Positions 1 through 5,904 of a stretch of 5,904 nt of DNA are shown in pieces. How positions within the stretch are numbered: position 1 is the first letter of the stretch; each line of letters begins with the position of its first letter. The translations under genes were made by a program, and so were the position numbers. The stretch is from Candidatus Mesolinea sp. UBA5823 (lineage in GTDB: Bacteria; Chloroflexota; Anaerolineae; Anaerolineales; Anaerolineaceae), in the NCBI GenBank assembly GCA_002417685.1, contig DICP01000089.1:621-6524 (forward strand). The letters run 5' to 3'. Under the pieces are notes generated by a model that saw nothing but the letters and a program-made list of their open reading frames with translations, did no database searches and was not told where the DNA came from.

Positions 1-1174
1 AATAGCGCATGGCTTTCACCCAAGCAGTCGTTTGCCAAAGCAGGTAAAAAACCGTCCAGCCCCAAAGCGGCAACAGTTTGAACTGTTTGCCCTTAATGCC
101 AGCCCAACCCATCCCTATCAAGCTGACCAGTGCGGTAACACCCAAAGGAATGCCCAATCCCCACACGACTAAGTTGTAATACGGGAAGGAAATCGAACGG
201 CGCGTCCATTGCAATGCCGGCGGGAAGTCCACATTACCTGTGCTTTGCTGCTGCAACGTGCGCAACCCGGCGATCCACTCCTGATTGAAGCGCACACCAA
301 GTAAACCTGGACCCTGGAAGGCATAAGGCTGCCCTAAGCGGAAGATGAACAAGCTAAGCACTGCCGCGAGCAGCACCATGCGCCAACTAAAGCTGCGATA
401 ATCCTCACGTTGATCATGTTCCAGGCTAAAGTAGCGCACCAGCTCTACGGCCGGCAAAAGTAACGCGAGCGCCGCCGCATTGATCTTGGAAGCCGTTGCC
501 ATGCCCAAGCCAACGCCAAAAGCGATGTATGGCAGCCAATCGCTGACCTTGAGCTTGAGGTGCTGCCCAGCCTCATCCCGCAACGATGGCTTCGGGCGCG
601 TGAGGATCACGACGGCAAAGTAAACTGTCAGCATCCCAAAGGTGTTGGTGAAGGTATCAACCGTCATGAAATGGGATTGCTGAATGGGCAGCACTGCAAA
701 GGCATACAGCGCCGCCGCCATTAAACCGATCTTCTCGTCAAAAAGCCGCAAGGCAATCAGAAAGACGGGCAAAATGGTAAGGATGTCGGCAATCGCCGAA
801 AGCTGCCGGCCAACAATGGTGATGGGGTCATAGCCGGTCTGCCCAATCCACTCGCCGACATAACGGATAATAAACAGTGGCAGAGTACCATACACAAAAA
901 ACTGATAACCTACATTGCCTGGGTTTAGCGTGGAAGTGCTTGTATCAAAATAAGTCCTGACATCCGGAACTGGCGTCATGCTGTTGAGCACCATCGAGAG
1001 GAAACGCTCGTCGGGGTGCAAGTGCCGGCCTTGGTCCCAATCGACGCCAATCGTACGGAAATAAGCGCCGCTGCAAATGATGGCTAAAAGCAGGGAAACC
1101 AGCAGAACGGTTTTCCAATCGAAGTGTTTATGCGAAGGAGAAGGTTTTATCGGAGTTGATTTGGCTGTGTGCAT
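1..1174 (-). CDS. GT-C-type membrane glycosyltransferase with HPDE loop, C-terminus beyond window
   Basis: The reading frame opens at ATG 1174-1172 and stays open to base 1, giving 391 codons; the C-terminus lies outside the window. Residues 1-21 are polar and cytoplasmic. A membrane segment spans about 22-40, followed by an outer loop with VDWDQGRHLHPDERFL (44-59), whose HPDE (53-56) matches the acidic first-loop motif of lipid-linked-sugar GT-C enzymes (GT39/PMT-like). Further landmarks are FFVYGTLPL (92-100), GRQLSAIAD (122-130), QQSHFMTVDTF (165-175) and GVGLGMATASKIN (220-232), each next to hydrophobic segments. The family probably transfers a sugar from a polyprenyl-phosphate carrier on the outer membrane face; donor and acceptor are unknown. 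The start is 7 bases after the upstream stop with no clear Shine-Dalgarno, so translational coupling is likely. An in-frame TGA lies 10 codons upstream with no ATG, GTG or TTG between, which supports this start. It recalls Chloroflexota proteins found near DUF2298 genes, but that is from memory. Confidence 0.85.
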   Translation of the reverse strand, partial: MHTAKSTPIKPSPSHKHFDWKTVLLVSLLLAIICSGAYFRTIGVDWDQGRHLHPDERFLSMVLNSMTPVPDVRTYFDTSTSTLNPGNVGYQFFVYGTLPLFIIRYVGEWIGQTGYDPITIVGRQLSAIADILTILPVFLIALRLFDEKIGLMAAALYAFAVLPIQQSHFMTVDTFTNTFGMLTVYFAVVILTRPKPSLRDEAGQHLKLKVSDWLPYIAFGVGLGMATASKINAAALALLLPAVELVRYFSLEHDQREDYRSFSWRMVLLAAVLSLFIFRLGQPYAFQGPGLLGVRFNQEWIAGLRTLQQQSTGNVDFPPALQWTRRSISFPYYNLVVWGLGIPLGVTALVSLIGMGWAGIKGKQFKLLPLWGWTVFYLLWQTTAWVKAMRY

Positions 1175-1181
1175 AAGCAGT

Positions 1182-3272
1182 TTATTGAACCACCGTAAAA
1201 ATCAAAAAGTTTTTCTCTGGGTAGGCAGATTGATATAACACCACGCTGCCCAGAGGGTAAAGTGCTTGCAGCTGCGAGAGTGTATCACTATCCTGCGGAT
1301 TTAGCAGGAAGAGCTTAGGGAGCGGGAAGCCAAGCGTCTCTTCCAGTTGCGTTGGCTGCAGCGCCAAATCCGCTTCGGGATGCCCAGCCTCGATTGCTAC
1401 AGCGCGCGCGTCTACCCAGTAAGGAAAGCCTACTACCCAGACGCCGCCTAAGCCTCCAAAGTTCTGCCGGGTTTGAGTGATTACCTTGCCCAACTCGGAG
1501 GCGTTCCAAGCATTTTGACGGTAGGTTTGCGGATAGGTATAGAAAACGGCTTGCGAATTTTGCCAAAGAATCAGTATCGAAAGGATTCCAACCAAGAGAA
1601 CGCGGCTGAGTCGTCTTTTGGTGCGCAGAGCAGCCAGGATAGCTTTACCAAGAGTATATAAACCAAGCGCAGCCAGCATAAATACAGGCAGAGCAGCACC
1701 CAGCGCACGGCTGAGTGAAGGGTTTTCAGCTGGGAAAGCAAGAGAGAGCACACTGGGCAGCAGCAAGACAGGGTAAAGCACAACCAGTACTAACAAGGAC
1801 CAATCCTTACGCTTGTGGTATTCAACCAGCACAATAACGATGCCCAAAATAAAGAGCGCAGCTGTAAGCCAATCTACCGCTGGCCGCAATGGAATGCCAT
1901 CCACCCAGCTGCTGCGGTTGCTCCAGTTAACCATGCCGAGTGCGCCTAGCAGATTATTAAAGAACAGCCTCACTGGGCTGCCAGGCAAAGGCGTTTCCAA
2001 GCTGGTAACACGGGAGAGGATTGGCCGTAAATATTCCTGCGGGTTAAGGGTAAAAGCGCGTAGAATGGGTATGGTTGTAACAGCTCCGACCAGCAAGAAA
2101 AGAGCGATTATGCTGAAAAAAACGCTGACTTTAGATTTCTGCTTGCTATGCAAGAGCCATATGATTAGCACAACCAACACCACCAACGGAAAAACAAGAA
2201 ATACTTTATTCGTCAATAACCCTAACCCGCCTAGCAAGGCGGCAATGAGGATGTCGTTATTCTGCTCGTGCCGCAGCCCGCGCATCAAGTAGTACACCGC
2301 TGGTATGAGAATCGGAAGCGTCAAGCCGGCGCCTAAAACTGCTCGGCTTTGAAGGATGGGCCAAAAAGCAACCCCAAACAAGCCTGCTGCGATCAAACCT
2401 GCCCAGCGGTCGATGAGCTCTTTACCCAATCGGAAAATGTAAAACGTCGCAACCAAACTCGCTAACGCATAAGCGGTTTTTAGCAAGGTGAAGCTGAGCT
2501 TTCCGCCCCCAAGCATTGCAATAAACGCAGCCCAATAATATTGCAGCGATTCGCTCACTAAATTGCGGTTGAATGTGAGTGCGGTATTGCCTTGCAGAAT
2601 TTCCTGCACCGTATAAAAGTGATCCACTTGCCCGCTAATCAATTCTGGTGGAACCAAGTCAAGCCGCGAAAAGGCAAAATAAAGCACAATGAGGATCATT
2701 AAGCCGGCGGATAAGAACCAAGTTCTATCCTGCTGAAAACGATTCAAAAAAGCGGGTTTTAGAGGTGTAGATTCAACCTCTTCTTTCTTTTCGCGCTCCC
2801 ACAAGCCCAAAATGACAAGTGCCACGCCGGCTGCCCATACAAAGGCTGCTGGTAGTGTAACGGAACCGGCAGAAAGCATGAAAAAACTGAGCGCAGCAAG
2901 GCCAATCCCGGGTAAAATCAGCCAATTCGTGCCGGCAAAAAAGTGCCAGCCTTGAGCGTCGGAATGTGCGAGCTCAAGTGCCCACTCCTTGCGCTTTCTG
3001 CCAACCAGCAGCAATCCCAAAGCTAAGATATAAAGAATTATGCTGAAAGTTCCAGTACGGTTTGGGGAAGGCTCCAGGAGTAGCTGAGCTAAGAGCGCTA
3101 ATACCAAAGCTCCAGTAGTCATCCTCGGAAAAGGCTTCCGAGTCTCTACAGCCTCATTGTCAGCAGTTACCAGAGGTTCTTGCGCCTCAGCTCCTCTCTT
3201 GAAAGAAAGTTGCTGTTTGAGATACTCTAATATGGTCTGTTCTTGTGGTTCAGGTCCTGATCTAGGTTCCAT
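1182..3272 (-). CDS. Polytopic GT-C glycosyltransferase-like membrane protein, 696 aa
   Basis: The protein has a hydrophilic N-terminus (1-50), then roughly 13-16 hydrophobic segments between about 52 and 571, and a soluble tail (about 572-696). The first large outer loop (about 203-243) holds QVDHFYTVQEILQG (215-228), in the place of the DHxEK-like loop I recall from relatives, and RNLVSESLQYYW (236-247). Later landmarks are WPILQSR (304-310), LPGSP (429-433), the NW-W stretch around 449-456, LRPAVDWLTAALF (462-474), LPSVLSLAFPAENPSLSRA (505-523) and, in the tail, GFPYWVDARAVAIEAG (615-630). Together these fit a family usually labelled GT39/PMT-like in Chloroflexota, predicted to transfer sugar from a lipid-phosphate carrier outside the membrane. 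No activity can be assigned. It is preceded by the only sizeable gap in the cluster and has only a weak GGA/TGAG ribosome site. Its sampled GC (about 44%) is clearly below its neighbours. The fold class is fairly sure; the catalytic status is not. Confidence 0.9.
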   Translation of the reverse strand: MEPRSGPEPQEQTILEYLKQQLSFKRGAEAQEPLVTADNEAVETRKPFPRMTTGALVLALLAQLLLEPSPNRTGTFSIILYILALGLLLVGRKRKEWALELAHSDAQGWHFFAGTNWLILPGIGLAALSFFMLSAGSVTLPAAFVWAAGVALVILGLWEREKKEEVESTPLKPAFLNRFQQDRTWFLSAGLMILIVLYFAFSRLDLVPPELISGQVDHFYTVQEILQGNTALTFNRNLVSESLQYYWAAFIAMLGGGKLSFTLLKTAYALASLVATFYIFRLGKELIDRWAGLIAAGLFGVAFWPILQSRAVLGAGLTLPILIPAVYYLMRGLRHEQNNDILIAALLGGLGLLTNKVFLVFPLVVLVVLIIWLLHSKQKSKVSVFFSIIALFLLVGAVTTIPILRAFTLNPQEYLRPILSRVTSLETPLPGSPVRLFFNNLLGALGMVNWSNRSSWVDGIPLRPAVDWLTAALFILGIVIVLVEYHKRKDWSLLVLVVLYPVLLLPSVLSLAFPAENPSLSRALGAALPVFMLAALGLYTLGKAILAALRTKRRLSRVLLVGILSILILWQNSQAVFYTYPQTYRQNAWNASELGKVITQTRQNFGGLGGVWVVGFPYWVDARAVAIEAGHPEADLALQPTQLEETLGFPLPKLFLLNPQDSDTLSQLQALYPLGSVVLYQSAYPEKNFLIFTVVQ

Positions 3273-3283
3273 AGGTACTCATT

Positions 3284-3298
3284 TCCAATGGGCTTGGA
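3284..3298 (-). other. Small hairpin next to the 696-aa gene's ribosome site
   Basis: The minus strand reads TCCAA-GCCCA-TTGGA, a perfect 5-base-pair stem with a 5-base loop, ending 11 bases before ATG 3272. The right arm contains the GGA of the weak Shine-Dalgarno. It has no following T-run, so it is not a terminator. A stem this short and AT-containing may have no function. Confidence 0.3.
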
Positions 3299-3307
3299 GC
3301 AACGTGA

Positions 3308-3337
3308 ATTTTAGCGTACCTATCCTAAAACTGCCAC
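3308..3337 (-). promoter_or_regulatory. Possible sigma-70-like promoter before the 696-aa gene
   Basis: In the only sizeable gap of the cluster the minus strand has GTGGCA (3337-3332; 4 of 6 matches to TTGACA), an 18-base spacer, and TAAAAT (3313-3308; 5 of 6 matches to TATAAT). Transcription would begin roughly 25-30 bases before ATG 3272. One such match can arise by chance, and the gene could equally be read from an upstream promoter. Confidence 0.3.
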
Positions 3338-3347
3338 AACGCGGCGC

Positions 3348-4142
3348 TTACCCCTTCCAGGCATAGAGATACCCAATCTCGGCATGTACCGGGTTGGCAT
3401 GTAGCCGCACGCTGAAACCGTTTCCCTCCAAGAAATGCACCAAGCGGGAATGCTCGTGCTCAGCGTCCAAATCGTGATATTCCATTATGATGCGCTGCAC
3501 ACGTGCAAGGCTCTCAGCGCTCGCTCCCATCAGGATGGCATACTCGGCGCCTTCACAATCTAACTTGAGCAAGTCAATTATAGAATCCACCGAGTCATGC
3601 ACGAGCTGATCAAAGGTTATCACTGGTATTTCCACTGTGGAAGCTTTGGCTTGCTGAAAGACTGTCTGCCCTTGCAACGGCTCGCCGAGCGCTAGGTCCA
3701 ACTGCATGGCTCCAGCCTGATCCCACACACCGACGCAAAAAGCTTGCACATTGCTCAGCTTATTGCGCATGATATTTTCTTGCAGGAGAGCGAAGGATTG
3801 CGGGTTAGGTTCGTAGGCATAAACCTCCCCTGCAGGAGCTCTCTGGGCAGCATAGACAGTAAATTCACCAATTGCTGCGCCGATATCGACAATTACCCAA
3901 TCCGATTCAATGCTTGTTCCGTAACGTGTATAGAATTGATCGAGGAAGGTCTCTTTTACCGACCAAATATCCATTGCACCCCGCACACGCAGTTGTGTGG
4001 CCTGGTGCCAAAAGCGTAAAGTCGCTGGCTCGGCGCGTTGCTGGCTGAGGAAGGTGCGCAGTAGAAGCCCCCAGCTGCGGAATCCAGCCGCCATTTCCAG
4101 CACGGACCAGGTATAGTAGCTCCACTTGCGCCAGGCGCTCAT
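3348..4142 (-). CDS. FkbM-family SAM-dependent methyltransferase, 264 aa
   Basis: I place the start at ATG 4142-4140, which overlaps the upstream stop as ATGA and has a GGAG site six bases ahead. An in-frame ATG at 4187 would add 15 residues and a 49-base overlap. Numbered from 4142, residues 55-75 carry the AMDIWSVKETFL region typical just before the fold. SAM-binding motif I is VDIGAAIGEF (85-94), the acidic residue after the second strand is E111 in YEPNP, and the FkbM signature LLKLDCEGAEY lies at 191-201, followed by IIMEYHDL (218-225). FkbM enzymes are mostly O-methyltransferases acting on hydroxyls of sugars or polyketides. Next to glycosyltransferases, a sugar hydroxyl is the likeliest target, but this is inference. 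The length is usual for the family and no key residue looks lost. No signal peptide is seen, so the protein should be cytoplasmic. It ends 75 bases before the next gene. Confidence 0.92.
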   Translation of the reverse strand: MSAWRKWSYYTWSVLEMAAGFRSWGLLLRTFLSQQRAEPATLRFWHQATQLRVRGAMDIWSVKETFLDQFYTRYGTSIESDWVIVDIGAAIGEFTVYAAQRAPAGEVYAYEPNPQSFALLQENIMRNKLSNVQAFCVGVWDQAGAMQLDLALGEPLQGQTVFQQAKASTVEIPVITFDQLVHDSVDSIIDLLKLDCEGAEYAILMGASAESLARVQRIIMEYHDLDAEHEHSRLVHFLEGNGFSVRLHANPVHAEIGYLYAWKG

Positions 4143-4945
4143 GCGTCTCTCCGAGCAGCGTAAAAAGTGCAGGTACCATCCTCGCACAATGGGTCATCCA
4201 GGAGCTTGCGAATTTTCTGGTAGTGCAAAAATGGGTTATTCCGCGAAGGGAAAAGTACCCACTTACCCAAGGTTTTCTTCCAGAGAAGATTAGGCAAGCC
4301 GGCAGCATGCCCGCGCTCGAGCATTTGCATTGCCCACTTGGGGAAGTAGTTCCAATATTCCACACGCGAAAAGCCGGCTAACTTTAAGCGCGCCAGCCAC
4401 ACCTCCGGTGGGTCCAGGTTCACATGCCGGGAAATACGGTTGAAAAAGCGCTCATAGCGAGTAGCCAAGCCAGGCAGACCAAGCGCATTCAATACTTGCA
4501 TTCCCCACAAATCGGTGCGGAAGCGCTGATTGGGTACGGCAAAGTAAAACAGTCCGCCTGGGGCCATCGCTCTCCCGACTTCATTCAACACTTGCTGGAC
4601 TTGGGGGATATGCTCAAGCACGCTGTTGCTCATGGCATAAGCAAAACTCCGTTCGGGCAGTGGCAAGGCAGAGCCATCCGCTTGCACAAGCAGCGTGTAG
4701 ACTTTGCGGTCAGCGGCTTCATGCAATGGCTGCCACCATGGATCAATGCCTAAAACTTGCTGACCGGTGAGGTAAGCCTGGGCAAAATGCCCATCGCCCG
4801 CACCGATATCCAAGATAGGTCCGGGAATATCAAAACGGGCATATAGGCTGTGTTCCACACCGCGCAACATCCCGCGGAAGTAAGGCAAGCTGGAAAGATG
4901 CTTCCAGCAAATCTCATCCAGCTCGTTGGCAGAAAGCTCCCTCAT
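4139..4945 (-). CDS. Class I SAM-dependent methyltransferase (Methyltransf_11 type), 268 aa
   Basis: The Rossmann-like core starts with motif I LDIGAGDG (45-52), then VLGIDP with D68 as the likely ribose-binding acidic residue. QADGSALPLPERSFAYA (88-104) and MSNSVLEHI (105-113) form motifs II/III, and MAPGGLFYFAVPN (127-139) is the post-motif strand. This is the Methyltransf_11/UbiE-like layout. The region after 170 is less conserved and includes ERGHAAGLPNLLWKKTLGKW (210-229), probably a substrate-facing cap. The target cannot be read from the sequence; a sugar, lipid carrier or other precursor of the cluster's product is plausible. The start overlaps the stop of the upstream glycosyltransferase as ATGA, with AGAGGTG about 8-10 bases ahead, and its own stop overlaps the FkbM start in the same way. 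The three genes thus look like one translationally coupled unit. No membrane segment or signal peptide is seen. Confidence 0.92.
   Translation of the reverse strand: MRELSANELDEICWKHLSSLPYFRGMLRGVEHSLYARFDIPGPILDIGAGDGHFAQAYLTGQQVLGIDPWWQPLHEAADRKVYTLLVQADGSALPLPERSFAYAMSNSVLEHIPQVQQVLNEVGRAMAPGGLFYFAVPNQRFRTDLWGMQVLNALGLPGLATRYERFFNRISRHVNLDPPEVWLARLKLAGFSRVEYWNYFPKWAMQMLERGHAAGLPNLLWKKTLGKWVLFPSRNNPFLHYQKIRKLLDDPLCEDGTCTFYAARRDA
4143..4153 (-). promoter_or_regulatory. Ribosome binding site deciding the FkbM start
   Basis: On the minus strand the bases read CGGAGAGACGC directly before ATG 4142. GGAG (4152-4149) is six bases from the start codon, an ideal Shine-Dalgarno spacing. Together with the ATGA overlap this favours 4142 over the upstream in-frame ATG at 4187. 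Confidence 0.8.
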
Positions 4946-5904
4946 GAGTGCAGCACCTCTTTGAAGAGTGCTTGATATATTAGAGCCACTTCCTCCTTGG
5001 CAAATCTTTTCAGATAATCTTCTGCGCTGGGCAATTTAGCCTTACCCTCGTCCAATGTAGCTATGATGGCTTTTGCTAAGGCATCAGAATCGCGTATGGG
5101 CACGATTTTACCCATGCCCGTGTTCAAGACGGGCTGACGGACGCCGGGTAAATCAGAAGCGATCACCGGTGTACCTTGTAGCATCGCTTCAATCTGGACA
5201 ATCCCAAAAGATTCTGTGCGGTTCAGGCTGGAGAAAATGAGCGCGTCACACGCCCCGAAAAAGGCACGGAATTCTTCATCAGGTAGGTAGCATAAAGACT
5301 GCCAGTGTTTGCCGAGCGGCTCAAGCATCGCTTCAATCTTTGCCTGATACGCTTCCTCGCCCAGGACGCCCTTCCAAGTACCGGCATGCACCACCCGAGT
5401 TTGTGGATAAACCGAAAGCACTTCAGGCAGCGCTGCGATGAGGTATTCATAGCCCTTCTCAGCAGCCACACGCCCAGCCAGCCCTAAAATGCGCGCGTCC
5501 GGCTCGAAGTTATATTTCACTCTAAAAGCTTGAATCTCTTCCGCCGTAGCCCGCACCCAATCAATAGGAGTGGCGACCTCGCGCACCTTCCCGAGATGAG
5601 GTTTGAGCCAAGGGGAATGTTCAGCGTAATCCAGTGAATTCTGTACAATCAAATTCGCCTGGCGCAAGACCGTGGTTTGGCGCTGCTGTGTGCCCCAGCC
5701 GGCCAATCGGTTGAGTAAGCCGCCGCTCATTTCTAAGTCGCAATGGTAGGTTACCACGAGTGGTTTATTCTGCCGACGGCACTCGCGCGCATAACTGGGC
5801 GACTCAAATTGCGGCAAATGCGGGTTTACAACATCCGCCCATCCCACCCAACGCTGGGCGGCTGCGTGCAGCCCATGCAAGATTACACCCTTTGAAATGT
5901 GCAT
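4942..5904 (-). CDS. GT4-type glycosyltransferase, N-terminus beyond window
   Basis: The visible 320 residues lack the usual GT-B beginning. The frame's ATG at 5904-5902 sits at the very window edge, and ADVVNPHLPQFE (23-34) normally lies about 80-100 residues into a GT4 protein, so roughly 60-70 residues are probably missing and this ATG is probably internal. KPLVVTYHCDLEMSGG (47-62) closes the N-terminal domain. The C-terminal Glycos_transf_1 domain shows GLAGRVAAEKGYEYLI (141-156), YLPDEEF (206-212), the EX7E motif E231-SFGIVQI-E239, AMLQGTPVIASDLPGVRQPV (240-259) and NTGMGKIVPIRDSDALAKAI (261-280). These are the nucleotide-sugar and catalytic features of retaining GT4 enzymes, so it should transfer a sugar from a nucleotide-sugar donor to a lipid-linked or other acceptor at the cytoplasmic side. 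Donor specificity is not readable. It ends in an ATGA overlap with the methyltransferase. Confidence 0.93.
   Translation of the reverse strand: MHISKGVILHGLHAAAQRWVGWADVVNPHLPQFESPSYARECRRQNKPLVVTYHCDLEMSGGLLNRLAGWGTQQRQTTVLRQANLIVQNSLDYAEHSPWLKPHLGKVREVATPIDWVRATAEEIQAFRVKYNFEPDARILGLAGRVAAEKGYEYLIAALPEVLSVYPQTRVVHAGTWKGVLGEEAYQAKIEAMLEPLGKHWQSLCYLPDEEFRAFFGACDALIFSSLNRTESFGIVQIEAMLQGTPVIASDLPGVRQPVLNTGMGKIVPIRDSDALAKAIIATLDEGKAKLPSAEDYLKRFAKEEVALIYQALFKEVLHS
4946..4962 (-). promoter_or_regulatory. Ribosome binding site of the class I methyltransferase
   Basis: AAAGAGGTG lies inside the last codons of the glycosyltransferase gene. GAGGTG (4959-4954) is eight bases before ATG 4945. It supports re-initiation at the ATGA overlap. 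Confidence 0.6.

Noticed and set aside
1315..1783. Three short open frames (1315-1566 minus, 1473-1661 plus, 1571-1783 minus).
   Set aside because: All are inside the C-terminal part of the 696-aa gene in other frames. None has a convincing ribosome site or recognisable sequence.
1813..2292. A 159-codon plus-strand open frame.
   Set aside because: It lies wholly antisense to the well-supported 696-aa membrane protein. Its translation is low-complexity (K/R/T/S/N-rich) with no recognisable domain, as expected for the reverse of a hydrophobic gene.
3347..3348. A rho-independent terminator after the FkbM gene.
   Set aside because: The GC-rich bases after the stop codon form no convincing stem and no T-run follows, so read-through to the next gene is more likely.
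3907..4365. A 152-codon minus-strand open frame across the junction of the two methyltransferases.
   Set aside because: It overlaps both methyltransferases in another frame, has no family motif, and both overlapped genes have intact catalytic motifs.
4424..5487. Short open frames within the class I methyltransferase and GT4 genes (4424-4753 plus, 5223-5471 minus, 5305-5487 plus).
   Set aside because: They are shadows of strongly supported coding frames and show no domains.
5902..5904. ATG at the right edge as the true start of the GT4 glycosyltransferase.
   Set aside because: The N-terminal beta-alpha units of a GT-B fold are missing. The ADVVNPHLP strand comes only 23 residues in instead of about 80-100, so the real start is most likely outside the window.

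Overview
This 5,904-base window is almost entirely coding, and every credible gene lies on the minus strand. It therefore reads from right (5904) to left (1). Two genes are cut by the window edges and three are complete. The only non-coding stretches are a 75-base gap (3273-3347) and a 7-base gap (1175-1181). I see no RNA gene, insertion sequence, CRISPR array or rho-independent terminator.

In transcription order the genes are: a GT-B (GT4-type) glycosyltransferase missing its N-terminus (5904-4942); a class I SAM-dependent methyltransferase (4945-4139); an FkbM-family methyltransferase (best start 4142, end 3348); a 696-residue polytopic GT-C glycosyltransferase-like protein (3272-1182); and the N-terminal 391 residues of a second GT-C-like protein with an HPDE loop motif (1174 to beyond 1). 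The first three genes are joined by ATGA stop/start overlaps. The last two are 7 bases apart. The single larger gap, before the 696-residue gene, holds a possible weak promoter and a small hairpin.

The content suggests a cell-surface or secreted glycan cluster. A cytoplasmic GT4 enzyme would add a sugar from a nucleotide-sugar donor, the two methyltransferases could O-methylate sugars or other parts of the product, and the GT-C proteins would transfer sugars from a lipid-phosphate carrier outside the membrane. The acceptor and the sugars cannot be read from the sequence.

The protein styles resemble what I remember of Chloroflexota (Anaerolineae-like) genomes, especially the 696-residue GT-C protein with its DH loop motif and the HPDERFL protein. 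This is recognition from memory, not a search result, so the taxonomic guess is moderate.

No obviously new system is visible. The points most worth a second look are the lower GC of the 696-residue gene (about 44% in sampled lines against about 56-59% in its neighbours), its altered first-loop motif, the unusually frequent palindrome GCCGGC (11 copies), and the corrected start of the FkbM gene.
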